Of a stretch of DNA of 64,000 nt, positions 33,590-43,861 are shown piece after piece (the stretch's first letter is position 1; every line of letters begins with the position of its first letter). Source of the DNA: Hemileia vastatrix (lineage: Eukaryota > Basidiomycota > Pucciniomycetes > Pucciniales > Zaghouaniaceae); assembly GCA_030280995.1 (NCBI GenBank), contig JASXTE010000009.1, positions 34,952,001 to 35,016,000 of the forward strand. The letters are read 5' to 3'. A model generated the notes under the pieces. The model searched no databases, was not told the DNA's origin, and saw only the letters and a program-made list of their open reading frames with translations. The position numbers were made by a program, and so were the translations under genes.

Positions 33590-36290
33590 CCTCTTTTGAG
33601 CCTTGAAAGTAGGCATTTAGCTTGAATTTTGAATTTCATATAAAATCCCTATTATTCAACCTATTTCTTTTTATCCCTTTTTTTCTTTTAGATATCAATT
33701 AATTTTATGTAAAACAAATCATTTTCATAATTTTTTACCTGTATTTAATAGAATTATTAAAGGTTTAAAATCACCCTGTAAGCATTTGGCACATGTTTTT
33801 TTGCTATACTAATAAAAATAATAATATACTGGTAACAAAAAATTGATCAAATGATAAAATATTAATAAAACAGAAAGATCAAATACCAGTGGATATGTTT
33901 TGAAAAAATACCAGTTGCACTGAAGAAGAGCTGCACCCTAGATACTCACCATCAAAAAAGTGTCCAGCACAATTTCGGCCGAACTTGTGCTGGACACTTT
34001 TGGTCATTTGCAGTCATATGAGATCAATTCTCCCTATAGCAATGAAAAATTTTTTTTGGATTAAAAACTTCACTAGAAATAGTTTTACATAGCCAAATTT
34101 TCTACCTTGATTTCATCCAAACCACAGGTGCACAATTTTTTATCTTTGAAAAAAAGTCAATTTAGTACAATTTATCCCTGATGGCTCTCATTTGCTTCAA
34201 CACCTCTACTGGCCTTTGATAGTAGGAATATTACTTGGATTTCTTTTTTCATATTTGATCCCTTTAACTTAATTTTTTATTCCTAATATTGCTTTTGGAT
34301 ATCAATTAATAATTTTTAAAATAAACTATTTTCATATTTTTATACATTTATTTAATAATATTATAAATGGCATAACATCACCTGGTATGCATTTGGCACA
34401 TGAGTTTTTTCTATACTTATAAAATTAATAATATAATGGCGACCAAAAATTAATCAAATGATATTAATAAGTGAGGAACAAATATAAAATACCAGTAGAC
34501 ATGTTTGTAAGAAATACTAGATGAACTGAAGAAAAATTCTACCCTAGCTACTCTACATTAAAAAAGTGTCCAGCACAAGTTCGGCCGAACTTGTGCTGGA
34601 CACTTATGGTCAGGTGCAGTCAGATGGGAGCGATTCTCTCTATGGAAATGAAGATAAATTTTTGATATAAAATTACACTAGAAGTAGTTTGATATGGCAA
34701 AATTTTCATGCTGAAGTTTTGGTAAAGCTCAAGTGGATTTTTTTTTTATTTTTACAAAAAAGAAAATTTAGTGCAAGTTTAGCCCTGATTGTTCTAATTT
34801 AATTCAACATCTCTTTTTTCTGTTTATGGCAGGAATTTAACTTGGATTTTAATTTTCATCTTTGATTTCTTTTATTTTACTTTATTCCTCTCATATTGCT
34901 TTTGGATAGAAGTTTATTTTATGTAAAATAAATCATTTTCATATTTTTTTACCTTTATTTAATAATATTATAAAAGGTGCAGCATCACCAGTATGCATTT
35001 GGCACACGAGTTTTTGCTATACTTATAATATTAATAATATAATGGTGACAATAAATTAATCAAATGATATATATGAGTGAGGCACAAAGATCAAGTACCA
35101 ATGGACATGTTTATAAGAAATACCAGATTAACTGAAGAAAAATCCTACCCTAGCTACTCTCCGTCATAAATGTGTCCAGCACAAGTTTGGCCGAACTTGT
35201 GCTGGACACTTTTTGTCACATGCAGTCTGGTGTGATCAATTCTCTCTAAATCATTGAACTAGAAGTTGTTTGATATGGCTAAATGGTTATGCTGAAGTTT
35301 TTTTAAACCTCAGATTGGCACTTTTTTGTTTTTCAAAAAAGCAATTATAGTCCAAGTTTAGCCTCACTGGTGGACATTTGCCCCAACATGTCTACTTGCT
35401 CTTGATGGCAGTATATTTATTTTAATTTTTTATTTCATATTTGATTCCTTTAATTTTACCTTTTTATCCCTCATATTGCGTTTGTATATCAATTTATTTT
35501 TTGTAAAACAAATCATTTTCATATTTTTTTACCTTTATTTAATAATATTATAAAAGGTGTAACATCACCTGGTATGCATTTGGCACACAAGTTTTTGCTA
35601 TACTTATAATATTAAAACATAATGGTGACAAAAAATCAATCAAATGATAAATATGAGTGAGGCACAAAGATCAAATACCAGTGGACATGTTTATAAAGAA
35701 ATACCAGATGAACTGAAGAAAAATTCCACCTTAGCTAACCTCCATCATAAAAGTGTCCAGCACAAGTTCGGCCGAAGTTGTGCCGGACACTTTTGGTCAC
35801 ATGCAGTCTGATGTGATCAATTCTCTCTATTGCAATGAAGATGAATTTTTCTTCAATAATTGCACTAGAAGTTGTTTGATATGGCAAAATTGTCATCCTG
35901 AAGTTTTGGTAAAGCTCCAGTGGATTTTTTTTTTTTTTACAAAAAAGAAATTATAGTCCAAGTTTAGTGCCACTGGTGGGCGTTCACCCCATCATGTCTA
36001 CTTGCTCTTGATGGGAGGAATTTCACTTTTATTTTTTATTTCATATTTGATCCCTTTAATTTTACCTTTTTATCCCTCATATTGCTTTTGGATATCAATT
36101 TATTTTTTGTAAAACAAATCATTTTCATATTTTTTTACCTTTATTTAATAATATTATAAAAGGTGTAACATCACCCGGTATGCATTTGGCACACGAGTTT
36201 TTGCTATACTTATAATATTAATAACATAATGGTGACAAAAATCAATCAAATGATAAATATGAGTGAGGCACAAAGGTCAAATACCAATTA
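33590..36290. repeat. Tandem array of about 580-607-bp units with a 42-bp palindrome
   Basis: The anchor CATTTGGCACA occurs at 33783, 34390, 34995, 35576 and 36183. Four units hold a palindrome centred on TTCGGCCGAA with arms AAGTGTCCAGCACAAG. It is perfect at 34564-34605 and has one or a few changes at 33957-34000, 35171-35211 and 35751-35792. From about 32560 to 33500 there are shorter, more diverged copies of the AAGTGTCCA half. Nothing here appears coding. Confidence 0.85.
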
Positions 36291-36884
36291 ATCAATAGTT
36301 CTTTTTAATATTATAAATTTTTTGATTAAATAAAATGGTAATAATAAATTATATTTTTCATCCACAATTCCACTCTAATGATTCCCACTGCACAAAAAGG
36401 GTTCACTTGGTCCTTTCTTTACTGCTTGTGCATATATTTTATTGCCCACAGTACTACAATTTTTTGTAGTGATTATCCCACATCTGATTCAGGAATATTT
36501 TTAAACAATATAAGTTTTTTTTACAAAAGACCTTATCATATCCAATATCCCACAAAAAATACAACCTGTTTTTGTATTAAAGCCCGTTAATTATTAAGAA
36601 ATTGTTAAAATAATTAGATTAGACCCTGGCACAGCTAGATCCATACCAACTGACCTATAATCTTTTCAATATTGAAAACAATTAAATAAATTTATGATAT
36701 CATACTAAATTATGGGCACCAACCATAATTCAGCACTTCTCATTTGCTCTGCTACAAAATGAGTGCATGTAGCATTTTTCCAAAGTCGGACTGTTTTTCT
36801 TCCTTCCCTCACACCTTTAGTCCAGAATGAAAATTTAGTATGAGTTTTGGTCAAAATGGTTTGCCAGTGTTATCTGTATGCAAT

Positions 36885-37300
36885 ATGAATTCATATTGCA
36901 TATTTCTATTTATGCATAAAATATACTTGTTAAGCATCATTTTTTTTGCATTTTTCAATCATTATGCATATTTATGCATATTCATATGCATATTCATTAT
37001 ACAGATTTATATGCATATTAATATATTTTATTCATATACGTATATGCATATTTTTAATGCATATTCAATATGCATATTTTTATGCATATTTATATATATA
37101 TTTTTATGCATATTCATTATGCATGTTTTTTATGCATAATCACTATACATATTTTTTATGCATATTTTTATGCATATTTTTTATGCATCTTTATTCTTCA
37201 TAGTCATTATACTTACACTTTGGATAGGCAATATACATCAATTTTTAGCATGCAATAAGTATCCACCATGCAAATTCAAATGCATATGCATCTATATCAT
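36885..37300. repeat. ATGCAT-rich palindromic repeat tract
   Basis: Dozens of TATGCATATT-type units near the right end of the CACTA-like element. The short frames here (repeats of M-H-I-F/Y) come from the repeat itself and are not genes. Confidence 0.8.
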
Positions 37301-37599
37301 ACATGCAACATATATTCAAGTTTAATATTTGAATATTAGAGTATGCTAAGTGATGTTGTTCAACCTTTTGCCAAACCTGAGATTAACAGATGTTCAATGT
37401 GGTTCCTAAGCTCTGCTCAAGGAGGGATTGTTCTGGATTCAATCTGTGACAGTTTATTTTTTCAATGTTTTTTCATCAGATTTAAAAACATCTTTCTGAC
37501 GGTTTCAGGATGGTTTCCCAACAGTTTCCTAACAAATTCTTAATAGTTTCAAAAAGAGGGAACTGCTAGCAGTTCACCCCAAGATTTCCCGTGGTGATT

Positions 37600-37944
37600 G
37601 TGTTGGATTTTGGGTTTTTGTTAGAATGTACCCAGGGGGGGCTTCTAGATTTTATTTTGGCAAGTGTGGGGGTAACTGATGAGCTGGCTGCTCTGTATAA
37701 CAGTTACCCCAGAATGTCTGTCTCAAGTCTTTTGTTTTTCCTAGTTGAATTCTAGTTCTGTTGTTTATTATTCAGGTTTCAAGTCCACTATGACTTTAAA
37801 CTGGTTTGGGACTGGCTTCTTTATCTTTGGTTCTTTCAGATTGGTGGTGGATCACTGGTGGTCTCCCATCATTTTTACTTATTGGAGGGAGCCCACCCAG
37901 TGATCTTTTCTATGGACCGGACTTTCCCTTATTGGACCATCTAT
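37600..37944 (+). other. X 3' region, module 2: conserved hairpin plus AGTC motif
   Basis: Arms GGGGTAACTG (37669-37678) and CAGTTACCCC (37701-37710) pair perfectly, with an inner GAGC/GCTC pair. AGTC-CACTAT-GACT-TTAAACTG lies at 37782-37803. It is a second copy of module 1, about 260 bp apart once the CACTA insertion is removed. No gene is seen. Confidence 0.75.
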
Positions 37945-38205
37945 CACTACGCAATATAGGGGGTGGACTTGCTAGCAAGTCCTCAACCTGAACTCAGATG
38001 GAACTCCGATGGAACTCAGACTGAACTCATACTGAACCCATACTGAACTCTACTTGAACACCCACCTAAAACTGTTCTGCTGAGTGGTGTTCATCCCTGA
38101 TTGTATGGTTCCTTTATCAATAGCTCAATGTGTGTTCAATCTATGGTGAGTTTGGGTCCAAGGTTGCGGACTTGCTAGCAAGTCCGCCCCCCATATTGTG
38201 TGGTG
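37945..38205 (+). mobile_element. CACTA-type MITE, copy 1 (261 bp)
   Basis: Ends CACTACGCAATATAGGGGG and the inverse of CACCACACAATATGGGGGG, each with GGACTTGCTAGCAAGTCC just inside. The 3-bp duplication is TAT. The body has 10-11 bp repeats of GAACTCAGAC type. The same family occurs at 59874 and, inverted, at 61259. Confidence 0.9.
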
Positions 38206-38208
38206 TAT

Positions 38209-38758
38209 GGAGCTGGACTTTCTTTGATTTTGCAGTTATGTTTTTGCTAGATAGCAGTTTTAGATTATTTTATTTTTTCTCTTTTTTTCTTTTAATTTTT
38301 TATGGGGGTTGTTTAAAATTATAAAATCAAAAATATAGGGTGTTACAACATCAGGGTCACCTGGATGTGGGCAAGCATTGGTGGGGATAGACTCATCAAT
38401 TGGCCGGGCAATGCTATTTTATTTTTATTTATTATTTATTTCATGTGTTTCTGTGTTTCATTTTTTTTATTATCTTCTGAATTTCTAATTTTTTTTGAAT
38501 TTTGTTTTCTGTTAATCATTTAAAAGAATTAATTGTGTATCCACATCAAGGTGCACTTGGATGTGGGTAAGGTATCAGGGGATCAGCTCATCAATTGGCT
38601 GGGGGATACCATTTGTATTATTTTTTTATATTATATTTTATTTCATTTATTTTATTTAATTTTATTTATAAATTTGTACTTTAATATATTAGTATGTTAA
38701 AAAAAAAAAAAAATTCTGAAATTATTTTTATTAATTGTTTTATATTATTATTATGTTT
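38209..38758 (+). other. X 3' region, module 3: two copies of a paired-hairpin unit
   Basis: Two related units, about 38346-38415 and 38541-38610. Each has an upstream hairpin (ACATCAGG/CCTGGATGT; CCACATCAAG/CTTGGATGTGG) and a downstream one (AGCATTG/CAATGCT; GGTATC/GATACC) around a shared CTCATCAATTGGC. The arms change in step. The rest is AT-rich and empty. Confidence 0.6.
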
Positions 38759-40330
38759 CTAATCTTTTAGCAGGAGCTCATTGTCTGGATGATGAAGCTT
38801 CTGGAGGCTGGTCGTATTGTGATGACATTTTTGTTTTTTGTTGGGATTGTGGGTAGCACTGTGTTCTTTGAAGTGCATCCTGCTGGAGAGATGATAGGGA
38901 TTGTAATGGTCAGGAATTGGATTAGAGGGAAGTTCAGAGGAGGAAGAAGAAGAAGAGGCAGGAATGGAGTGCTGGAGGGTGTGTTTAATGATCCTAGAAA
39001 TTTTCCAGTGGTCGTCCAGTAGGCGCTTTCTCAGGAATTTTTCAAAGTCATTCAAAGGTCCATGGAGGGCAAAGGCTTTTAGCATGTTGGAACACATGGT
39101 TCTTAGGTGTTTCTTCATGTCTCCATAATCCAGGGTCAAAGAAGTTTCAAGAGGTTGGCCAACTCCAATAATAGATTCAGGAGGAGGGGTGCCAACTAGA
39201 CAAGAAGAATTGGATCAGTAATTATTTTTGTTGAAGAAATGGAATAATTAATTTGGTACTTACAGATTGGAAGCTCATCAAATCTGTAAGCAGCTGTGAT
39301 TTGGATCTCTGACGATTTTGTAATGGTCATAGTGGGTGGATCAACCAGGGAAAGATATGGATTCTCATGGTCTTCCTCTGAAGGATCCTGAGAAGGTGAA
39401 CTGAGATGCTGATGTTCCTGGGGCCTAGTTGGAGCAGTGAGATTGTTGTTGTTGTTGTGGTTGTTATTTCTGTTGGATTCAGCTGGAGGAGGTGCTGGTG
39501 ATGGGGTACCAGGGTTGTTAAAGGATGGAGCAGGAGAGGGGGATTTGGAAGCAGACTGCTCTCTTCTAGATGGAGATTTTGAAGAGATGGAACTGTCAGA
39601 AGAGTAGTTGGCTGACAGAGGAGAGGTGTAGTTTTTTTGTCTTAGTTGGGGACGAAGTTGTTGTTTGGGTGCAGTGTGTGGTGTTCTGGTTTCTTCTTGG
39701 GGTTCTCTGGCAGGTCTCTTAGAAATATGGGAAATTTTGGTGCTTTTGTACTTTGGAAGGGTGGATTGCATTGCTCTGGGAGCAGTAAGAGGTAGTTGGG
39801 TTGAGTTGTTGTTGTTGTCTGGATGAATTTGGCTGTATTCTGGCCGTTTTTGGAGGTTTTGGCCCTGATTTTCACTGTTTGGTGAGGCGGGTGGGCCACC
39901 TGAACGCGGTCTAGAAGCCTGGGAGTTGATCTTGAAGCTTTTGGAGCTAATTTGGCGGAGATAAAAGCAGTTTCTTGTGAGCCAAGGCTGGTCTTTTGGG
40001 AAGAGTGCGGGAAGCTGAGCTTCTGGATCTTCTGGAAGGAGCAGAAGATAGAGAGGAAGAGGAAGGACTAAGCTCTGGGGATCTAGTAGGGGATCTGGAG
40101 ATGTATTTGTGAGAAGGAGAAGGCGGAGGAATAGGGTAGTTGGCATCTCTGTCACATCTTTTCTTTTTGGAATAGCAAGAATCAAAAGCCCTGTTGCAGA
40201 TTTTGGATTCAGGATTTGGAAGAGTGAATGTGCAAGGTCTGCACATGTGGATGCACTGTTTTCAGGCATAGTCCTTGGGAGAAGTGAAGCAAGGGAGAGT
40301 AGAAGGGTTAACATCAGGAGATCCAGCCAT
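38759..40330 (-). pseudogene. X antisense gene 1: Cys-rich, Ser/Pro/Asn-rich spliced protein (broken)
   Basis: Minus strand. ATG 40330 (MAGSPDVNPSTLP), then an early in-frame TGA. The same frame gives CIHMCRPCTF and DSCYSKKKRCDRD, close to the CX2CX6C half of a Zn2Cys6 motif with the first Cys as Phe, then a Ser/Pro/Arg-rich stretch. The frame ends at 39947, and coding resumes in another frame (Gln/Asn/Pro/Ser-rich, to FDELPI), so a frameshift or unseen intron lies near 39960. A clear intron, 39263-39196 (68 nt, GTAAGT...GTCTAG), leads to the last exon, 39195-38759 (GTPPPESIIGVGQPLETS...), which is helical and charged. Function unknown. Position and layout resemble the antisense gene of Y. 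Confidence 0.65.
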
Positions 40331-41080
40331 GATCTGTGGTGAGAAAAAATGATGAAAAGGGATAGGAGGAGATTTTTGTCAGTGATGGGTAGATGATGAA
40401 GTGAAGGTGGAAGTTCAGCAGGTTGGCTGTAGAGGTGTGCTGCATGAAATTGGCTGCGTCCATTTTATACAAAATTCAAGTCAGTCCATAAAGACTCTAA
40501 ACTGAAAAAGCTATGGTATCAAGTCAGTCCATCAAGACTTTAAACTGAAATCTGGTTTCTGTTAGTCCTCCAAGACTTTAAACTGACTGTTTCAATATTT
40601 TATCAAGACTAGTCTGTCAAGACTTTAAACTGAACACTGTGTTAGTCCCCCAAGACTTTAAACTGAGGATTGTTGTTGGTTTAGTCCCCCAAGACTTTAA
40701 ACTGAGGGTTGTAAGTCCCCCAAGACTATAAACTGAGGGAAAAGTTTTTGTTGTTGGAGTTGGGTTTGAAAGATTGGTGGAGGGTATCCACAGGGGGAGC
40801 CTCCGAATTTAGCAAAGGCAAGTTTGGGGGTAATTGATGGGCTGGCAGCTCTATTTACAATTACCCCAGAATGTTAGTTTTTTCTCTGTGTCTTAATGTG
40901 GTTGATCTCTGGTTCTGGGTTTATGATTTATGTTTTTGAGTCCCCCAAGACTTTAAACTGAGGGTTTTTGAGTCCCCCAAGACTATAAAATGAGGATGGT
41001 GCCCCAAGACTTAAAACTGAGGGTTGTTTGTGGTTACATCCTATAGAGGGTGTGGTCAATTTTTCTTTTCTGAATCAAAC
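40331..41080 (+). repeat. X 3' region: cluster of about ten AGTC hairpin motifs and conserved hairpin 3
   Basis: Units of AGTC-YNNYAW-GACT-YTAAACTG lie between 40483 and 41025, with loops CATAAA, CATCAA, CTCCAA, TGTCAA and CCCCAA. Among them sits hairpin GGGGTAATTG (40827-40836)/CAATTACCCC (40858-40867). The stretch separates the two antisense genes and contains no frame of its own. Confidence 0.8.
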
Positions 41081-41841
41081 TCAAGTACTAGTGGAATTAC
41101 AGAGGGAATCAAGAGATGAAATGAAGTGTTCAGAATTAGCCTTGAACTGGTGAATGAGGTGTCTTCTGTTCTCAATGTCCTGTGGATCTCTAGAAGGAGT
41201 GGATTGGAAGTAGTGAAGCAGAAGTTGTTTCTGTTGAGATGTGTGTTGTTGGAACTTGGACTTGATAGTGGGCAAGTGCTTTGGTGTTGGTGGTGCAATG
41301 GATCCTACATTGTTATCATCACTATCAGAAGAGGGAGGAACTGAGAAGTTATCAGCTTTAAAGTTGAAGGAAGGAATGAATGTTCTTTACCATAAGATGG
41401 ACCAGGGATGGGGGAACTAGTTGTTTTATGGGTTGTGGCACTCTTCTGGGAAGGGTGGAGCTTTTTGATTAATCTGGGTATCAGGATGGATGGCCTAGAT
41501 CTTTTGGTGCTGGCAGAAGAAGGACCAGGTTGAGGTGGAGGTGAATCTGTTGTGGAAGAAAGTGGACCAGGTCTGTGGCAGGTCTTCTTTCTGGATTGGC
41601 AGACATTGCAGGACGTTTTGTATGGATGGACAGGTGGTGTCATGGTGGAGATTAAATTATTGTTGATGCAGTATTGGCAAGGACCCATTTCAGAGGCAGA
41701 TTTGGGAAGAAGGTTAAACATGGTGGTCGGATGAAGAAAGAAAGCGGAAATTCTCAATTGGAGGGAGGATGTGGTCTTCCAACATTGGCAGGAGCCTTTG
41801 TTGTGTGATTTGGCGCAGTTTGTGCATGTCTTAATTGACAT
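41081..41841 (-). CDS. X antisense gene 2: two-exon Cys-rich protein starting inside the 3' LTR (hypothetical)
   Basis: Minus strand. Exon 1 is 41841-41391, the intron is 41390-41341 (50 nt, GTAAAG...TCTCAG, phase 1) and exon 2 is 41340-41081. Splicing gives about 236 residues without a stop. The N-terminus MSIKTCTNCAKSHNKGSCQC is encoded by the LTR itself. A second Cys pair CQYC and then SCNVCQSRKKTCH follow. The latter fits the CX2CX6C first half of a fungal Zn2Cys6 DNA-binding motif, basic residues included. A Ser/Pro-rich linker and a helical C-terminus (KSKFQQHTSQQKQLLLHYF) come next. A shorter start at MFNLL (about 41721), outside the LTR, is also possible. DNA or nucleic-acid binding is only inferred. 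Confidence 0.72.
41760..41769 (+). promoter_or_regulatory. X polypurine tract
   Basis: GGAGGGAGGA directly before the 3' LTR start TGTGGTC. It overlaps the antisense gene. Confidence 0.8.
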
Positions 41842-42844
41842 CTGTCAAAGAATTGGGTATTTTTCTGGTTTCAATATGTGGATATTGGGTCTGTGGGTAT
41901 GTGGGTACTATCATTGGATAGCCCTGGGTTTTCTCTATATTTTATGTCTTGTAGACATTTTTCATATTCTGAGTTTTAAGGGGTCATTTCCTCATTTTTC
42001 ATTTATAAAAGATTGCTGTTTAATTTTGTTTTTCGTGTTTTACGGGCTAACCTTAAGTATTAGGGTTAAGTGCTTAGTACCATTTGATAGATCTAATTTT
42101 TCTCTATATTTCATGTCTCAATGTTGTTATAGTGAAATTCCGTGTTTCAAAGGTTTTAGTAGTTGTAGCTAATTTTTCTAAGTAGATTAGTGGTTTTTAT
42201 TGGTTTTCTGGCTTCAGGGAGGCCGGGCCGCTTCAGGTGGCCCGCCTGCCTCTGTTTTAGGAGGTTGGAGAGCGCTCCAGGAGGGTTTTTTATGCAATTT
42301 GGCGGGTACAGGCGCCAGATTGGTGGGTGCGCATGGGCTCTTAGTTAGTGGTCTGTGTGTACATAGTGAATAAGACAGTTTGGGGCAACCTTAATCATCA
42401 TACAACCATCCGGAGGTGATATCATTGTTCCTCACTCAGTTTTCACTGTTTTCTGGCCACAATTTGGCTGTGTTTGTTGCAAGTGAGTTGTTCATTTAAC
42501 TTAACTTTGGCAACTGTTTTCTCTGTTATAGTCTTGCAAGCTATAGCAAGTATTATTGCTGTCTCTGGTGTGGATTTGCAGCCTACATCAAGTATCTTTT
42601 CTGTCTCTGGTGTGGAATTTGTTCTACATTTCAGTTCTTTGGTCTGGTAGTCTATCTGGGGACTACTTTCTTGGCTCATCAAGCAGTCAAGTGTGTTAAA
42701 CAGGAGCTTTAGCAAAGCAGGAACCAACTTACTTTAGCAAGTAAATCTCACTCTATTTTTCTAAAGGGACAGGGGATTTTCTCTCTGGTTTTTCTCCAAC
42801 TCCCTTGGTCAAGGCCTATAGCTAGTACTATAGGATTGTCTACA
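41770..42844 (+). repeat. X 3' LTR
   Basis: 1075 bp, TGTGGTCTTCC...GATTGTCTACA. Compared with the 5' LTR it lacks 19 bp of the GC-rich block near 42237. It is followed by the ACGC duplication (42845-42848). Confidence 0.92.
42443..42727 (-). CDS. 94-residue antisense frame in the X LTR (doubtful)
   Basis: An ATG-initiated frame of the same length is kept in three LTR copies (24549-24833, 42443-42727, 51800-52084; all minus), with threefold STPETAKIL-like repeats and substitutions but no stop. It reflects the DNA repeats of the LTR and may be chance. No domain is recognised. Confidence 0.25.
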   Translation of the reverse strand: MVPALLKLLFNTLDCLMSQESSPQIDYQTKELKCRTNSTPETEKILDVGCKSTPETAIILAIACKTITEKTVAKVKLNEQLTCNKHSQIVARKQ

Positions 42845-42848
42845 ACGC

Positions 42849-42914
42849 ACAATCTACAGTTTATATACAAGAGTCACATTGTAGCTAAGTAATCTTAGGT
42901 CTATGTACATAACA
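42849..42914 (-). repeat. Copia-3 left (3') LTR, second piece
   Basis: This continues 15300-15409 beyond X and ends ...TACATAACA. Total 176 bp, equal to the right LTR. On the minus strand the purine tract AGTGGGGGAC (42915-42924) lies before its TGTTATG start. Confidence 0.88.
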
Positions 42915-43089
42915 GTCCCCCACTTCGCTGCCAACATGATTAAAATAAATACTGTATGAGATGAAAAATAGAAAAGAAGGAAGATGAAATAAAAATTAAT
43001 TGAAATAATCAAGTAACCCCCAAGTGATGTCTTTTTTGAGTAGTAAGTAATGGCCCAAAATTTTTGGTTAAAAGGTCAGCATATTGTTC

Positions 43090-43861
43090 ACTACCAGCTA
43101 CCCATTCTAGAGTTAAATTCTGTTTCTACAGTTGCTCATTTACTAAAAAGAAGTAGCAATTAGAATGTCTAGTGTGTTTGTTTGATGGATTTTTTTTAGC
43201 TGAGGATACTGCAATTTTATTGTCGCATCGAAGAATAGCACTTTTAACAGGACCACAAATGTCTGAGAGTAAATTTTTTATCCAAATGCTGTCTTTAGTT
43301 GCAAGGCACATTGCTATACATTCAGCAAAACATGTTGAGTCTGCAACTGTTGTTTGAAATTTCGAGGACCATAGAATCGGACAACCATTGAGATATATGA
43401 TGTGACCACTAGTTGATCTAGACCATTTGCCTCCCCATGATAAATCTGAGTAAGTAATGATGGTAGGCGTTGAGCATGAATTTGGATAGAGTAAAGCTTC
43501 AAATCTCTAGTTGCCTGAAGATATCGTAACAAATGGTGTAGAGCTTTCCAGTGATTCTCTAATGGATTAGAAGAAAAACGTGCTAGTAGACTAACAGCAT
43601 AGGATAAGTCAGGTCTAGTTTCAATAGCAATTTAATTCAGACTACCAATAATTGAAAGATATTCATTTGTCTTGATTCAAATTTCTTTGGCTTTAGCTGA
43701 TTCAAGAGGTAGATCCATTGGTAGAGGTTTCTTGCATTTGAGATTTCCCAGATTAAGTTCAGTAAGTAGTTTATCAATTAAGCAATAACAATCTAGTTCA
43801 AAACCTTTTCCAATTCTTTTTACCTTCATCCCCACAATACCATCTAAACCATCAGACCACC
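43090..43861 (-). pseudogene. Copia-3 RT C-terminus and RNase H, decayed
   Basis: Frames broken by shifts and stops: LSIIGSLN, TRPDLSYAVSLLARFSS (RT end), LHHLLRYLQATRDLKLYS, then RNase H with LRCDNKIAVSSAKK and KHTRHSNCYFFLVNEQL. The order matches Copia-1 12,5xx-13,100. It is clearly non-functional as it stands. Confidence 0.82.

Larger units (their letters stand above)
31969..37596. mobile_element. 5.6-kb non-autonomous CACTA-like DNA transposon
   Basis: Termini CACCACGGGAAATCTAGGGG (31969) and the inverse of CACCACGGGAAATCTTGGGG (to 37596), each followed inward by a palindrome around GCTAGC (ATTGCTAGCAAT; AACTGCTAGCAGTT). The 3-bp duplication ATT lies at 31966-31968 and 37597-37599, as known for CACTA elements. 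Rejoined flanks match the uncut module near 63.70 kb. No transposase frame is seen. The interior is mostly tandem repeats and AT-rich DNA, so the element must move in trans. Confidence 0.85.
15410..42844 (+). mobile_element. X, large Ty3/gypsy element with 4-bp target duplication, antisense genes and nested insertions
   Basis: It starts TGTGGTCTTCC and ends GGATTGTCTACA, flanked by ACGC on both sides. The empty site agrees with the uncut Copia-3 LTR. Its parts are: 5' LTR (cut by Y), primer site, gag-protease, pol without chromodomain, a long 3' region with repeated hairpins and two antisense genes, purine tract and 3' LTR. Without the nested Y, CACTA and MITE insertions it is about 13.1 kb. 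The solo LTR at 51108-52201 also shows a 4-bp duplication (GCGG), so 4 bp is a property of this family. Confidence 0.88.

Noticed and set aside
36840..37258. Short frames of repeated M-H-I-F/Y residues
   Set aside because: By-product of the ATGCAT-rich tract in several frames.
37669..37710. Hammerhead ribozyme
   Set aside because: CTGATGAG resembles one catalytic box, but the GAAAC box and third stem are missing and the box is not kept in other copies (CTGATGG, TTGATGA).
38789..39022. Plus-strand frame opposite the antisense gene 1 last exon
   Set aside because: The minus strand has a splice site and fitting phase; the plus frame is its shadow.
40483..41025. CRISPR-like array
   Set aside because: Ten regular units, but spacing is irregular, units vary, and the genome is eukaryotic; it is a hairpin-motif cluster of a retrotransposon.
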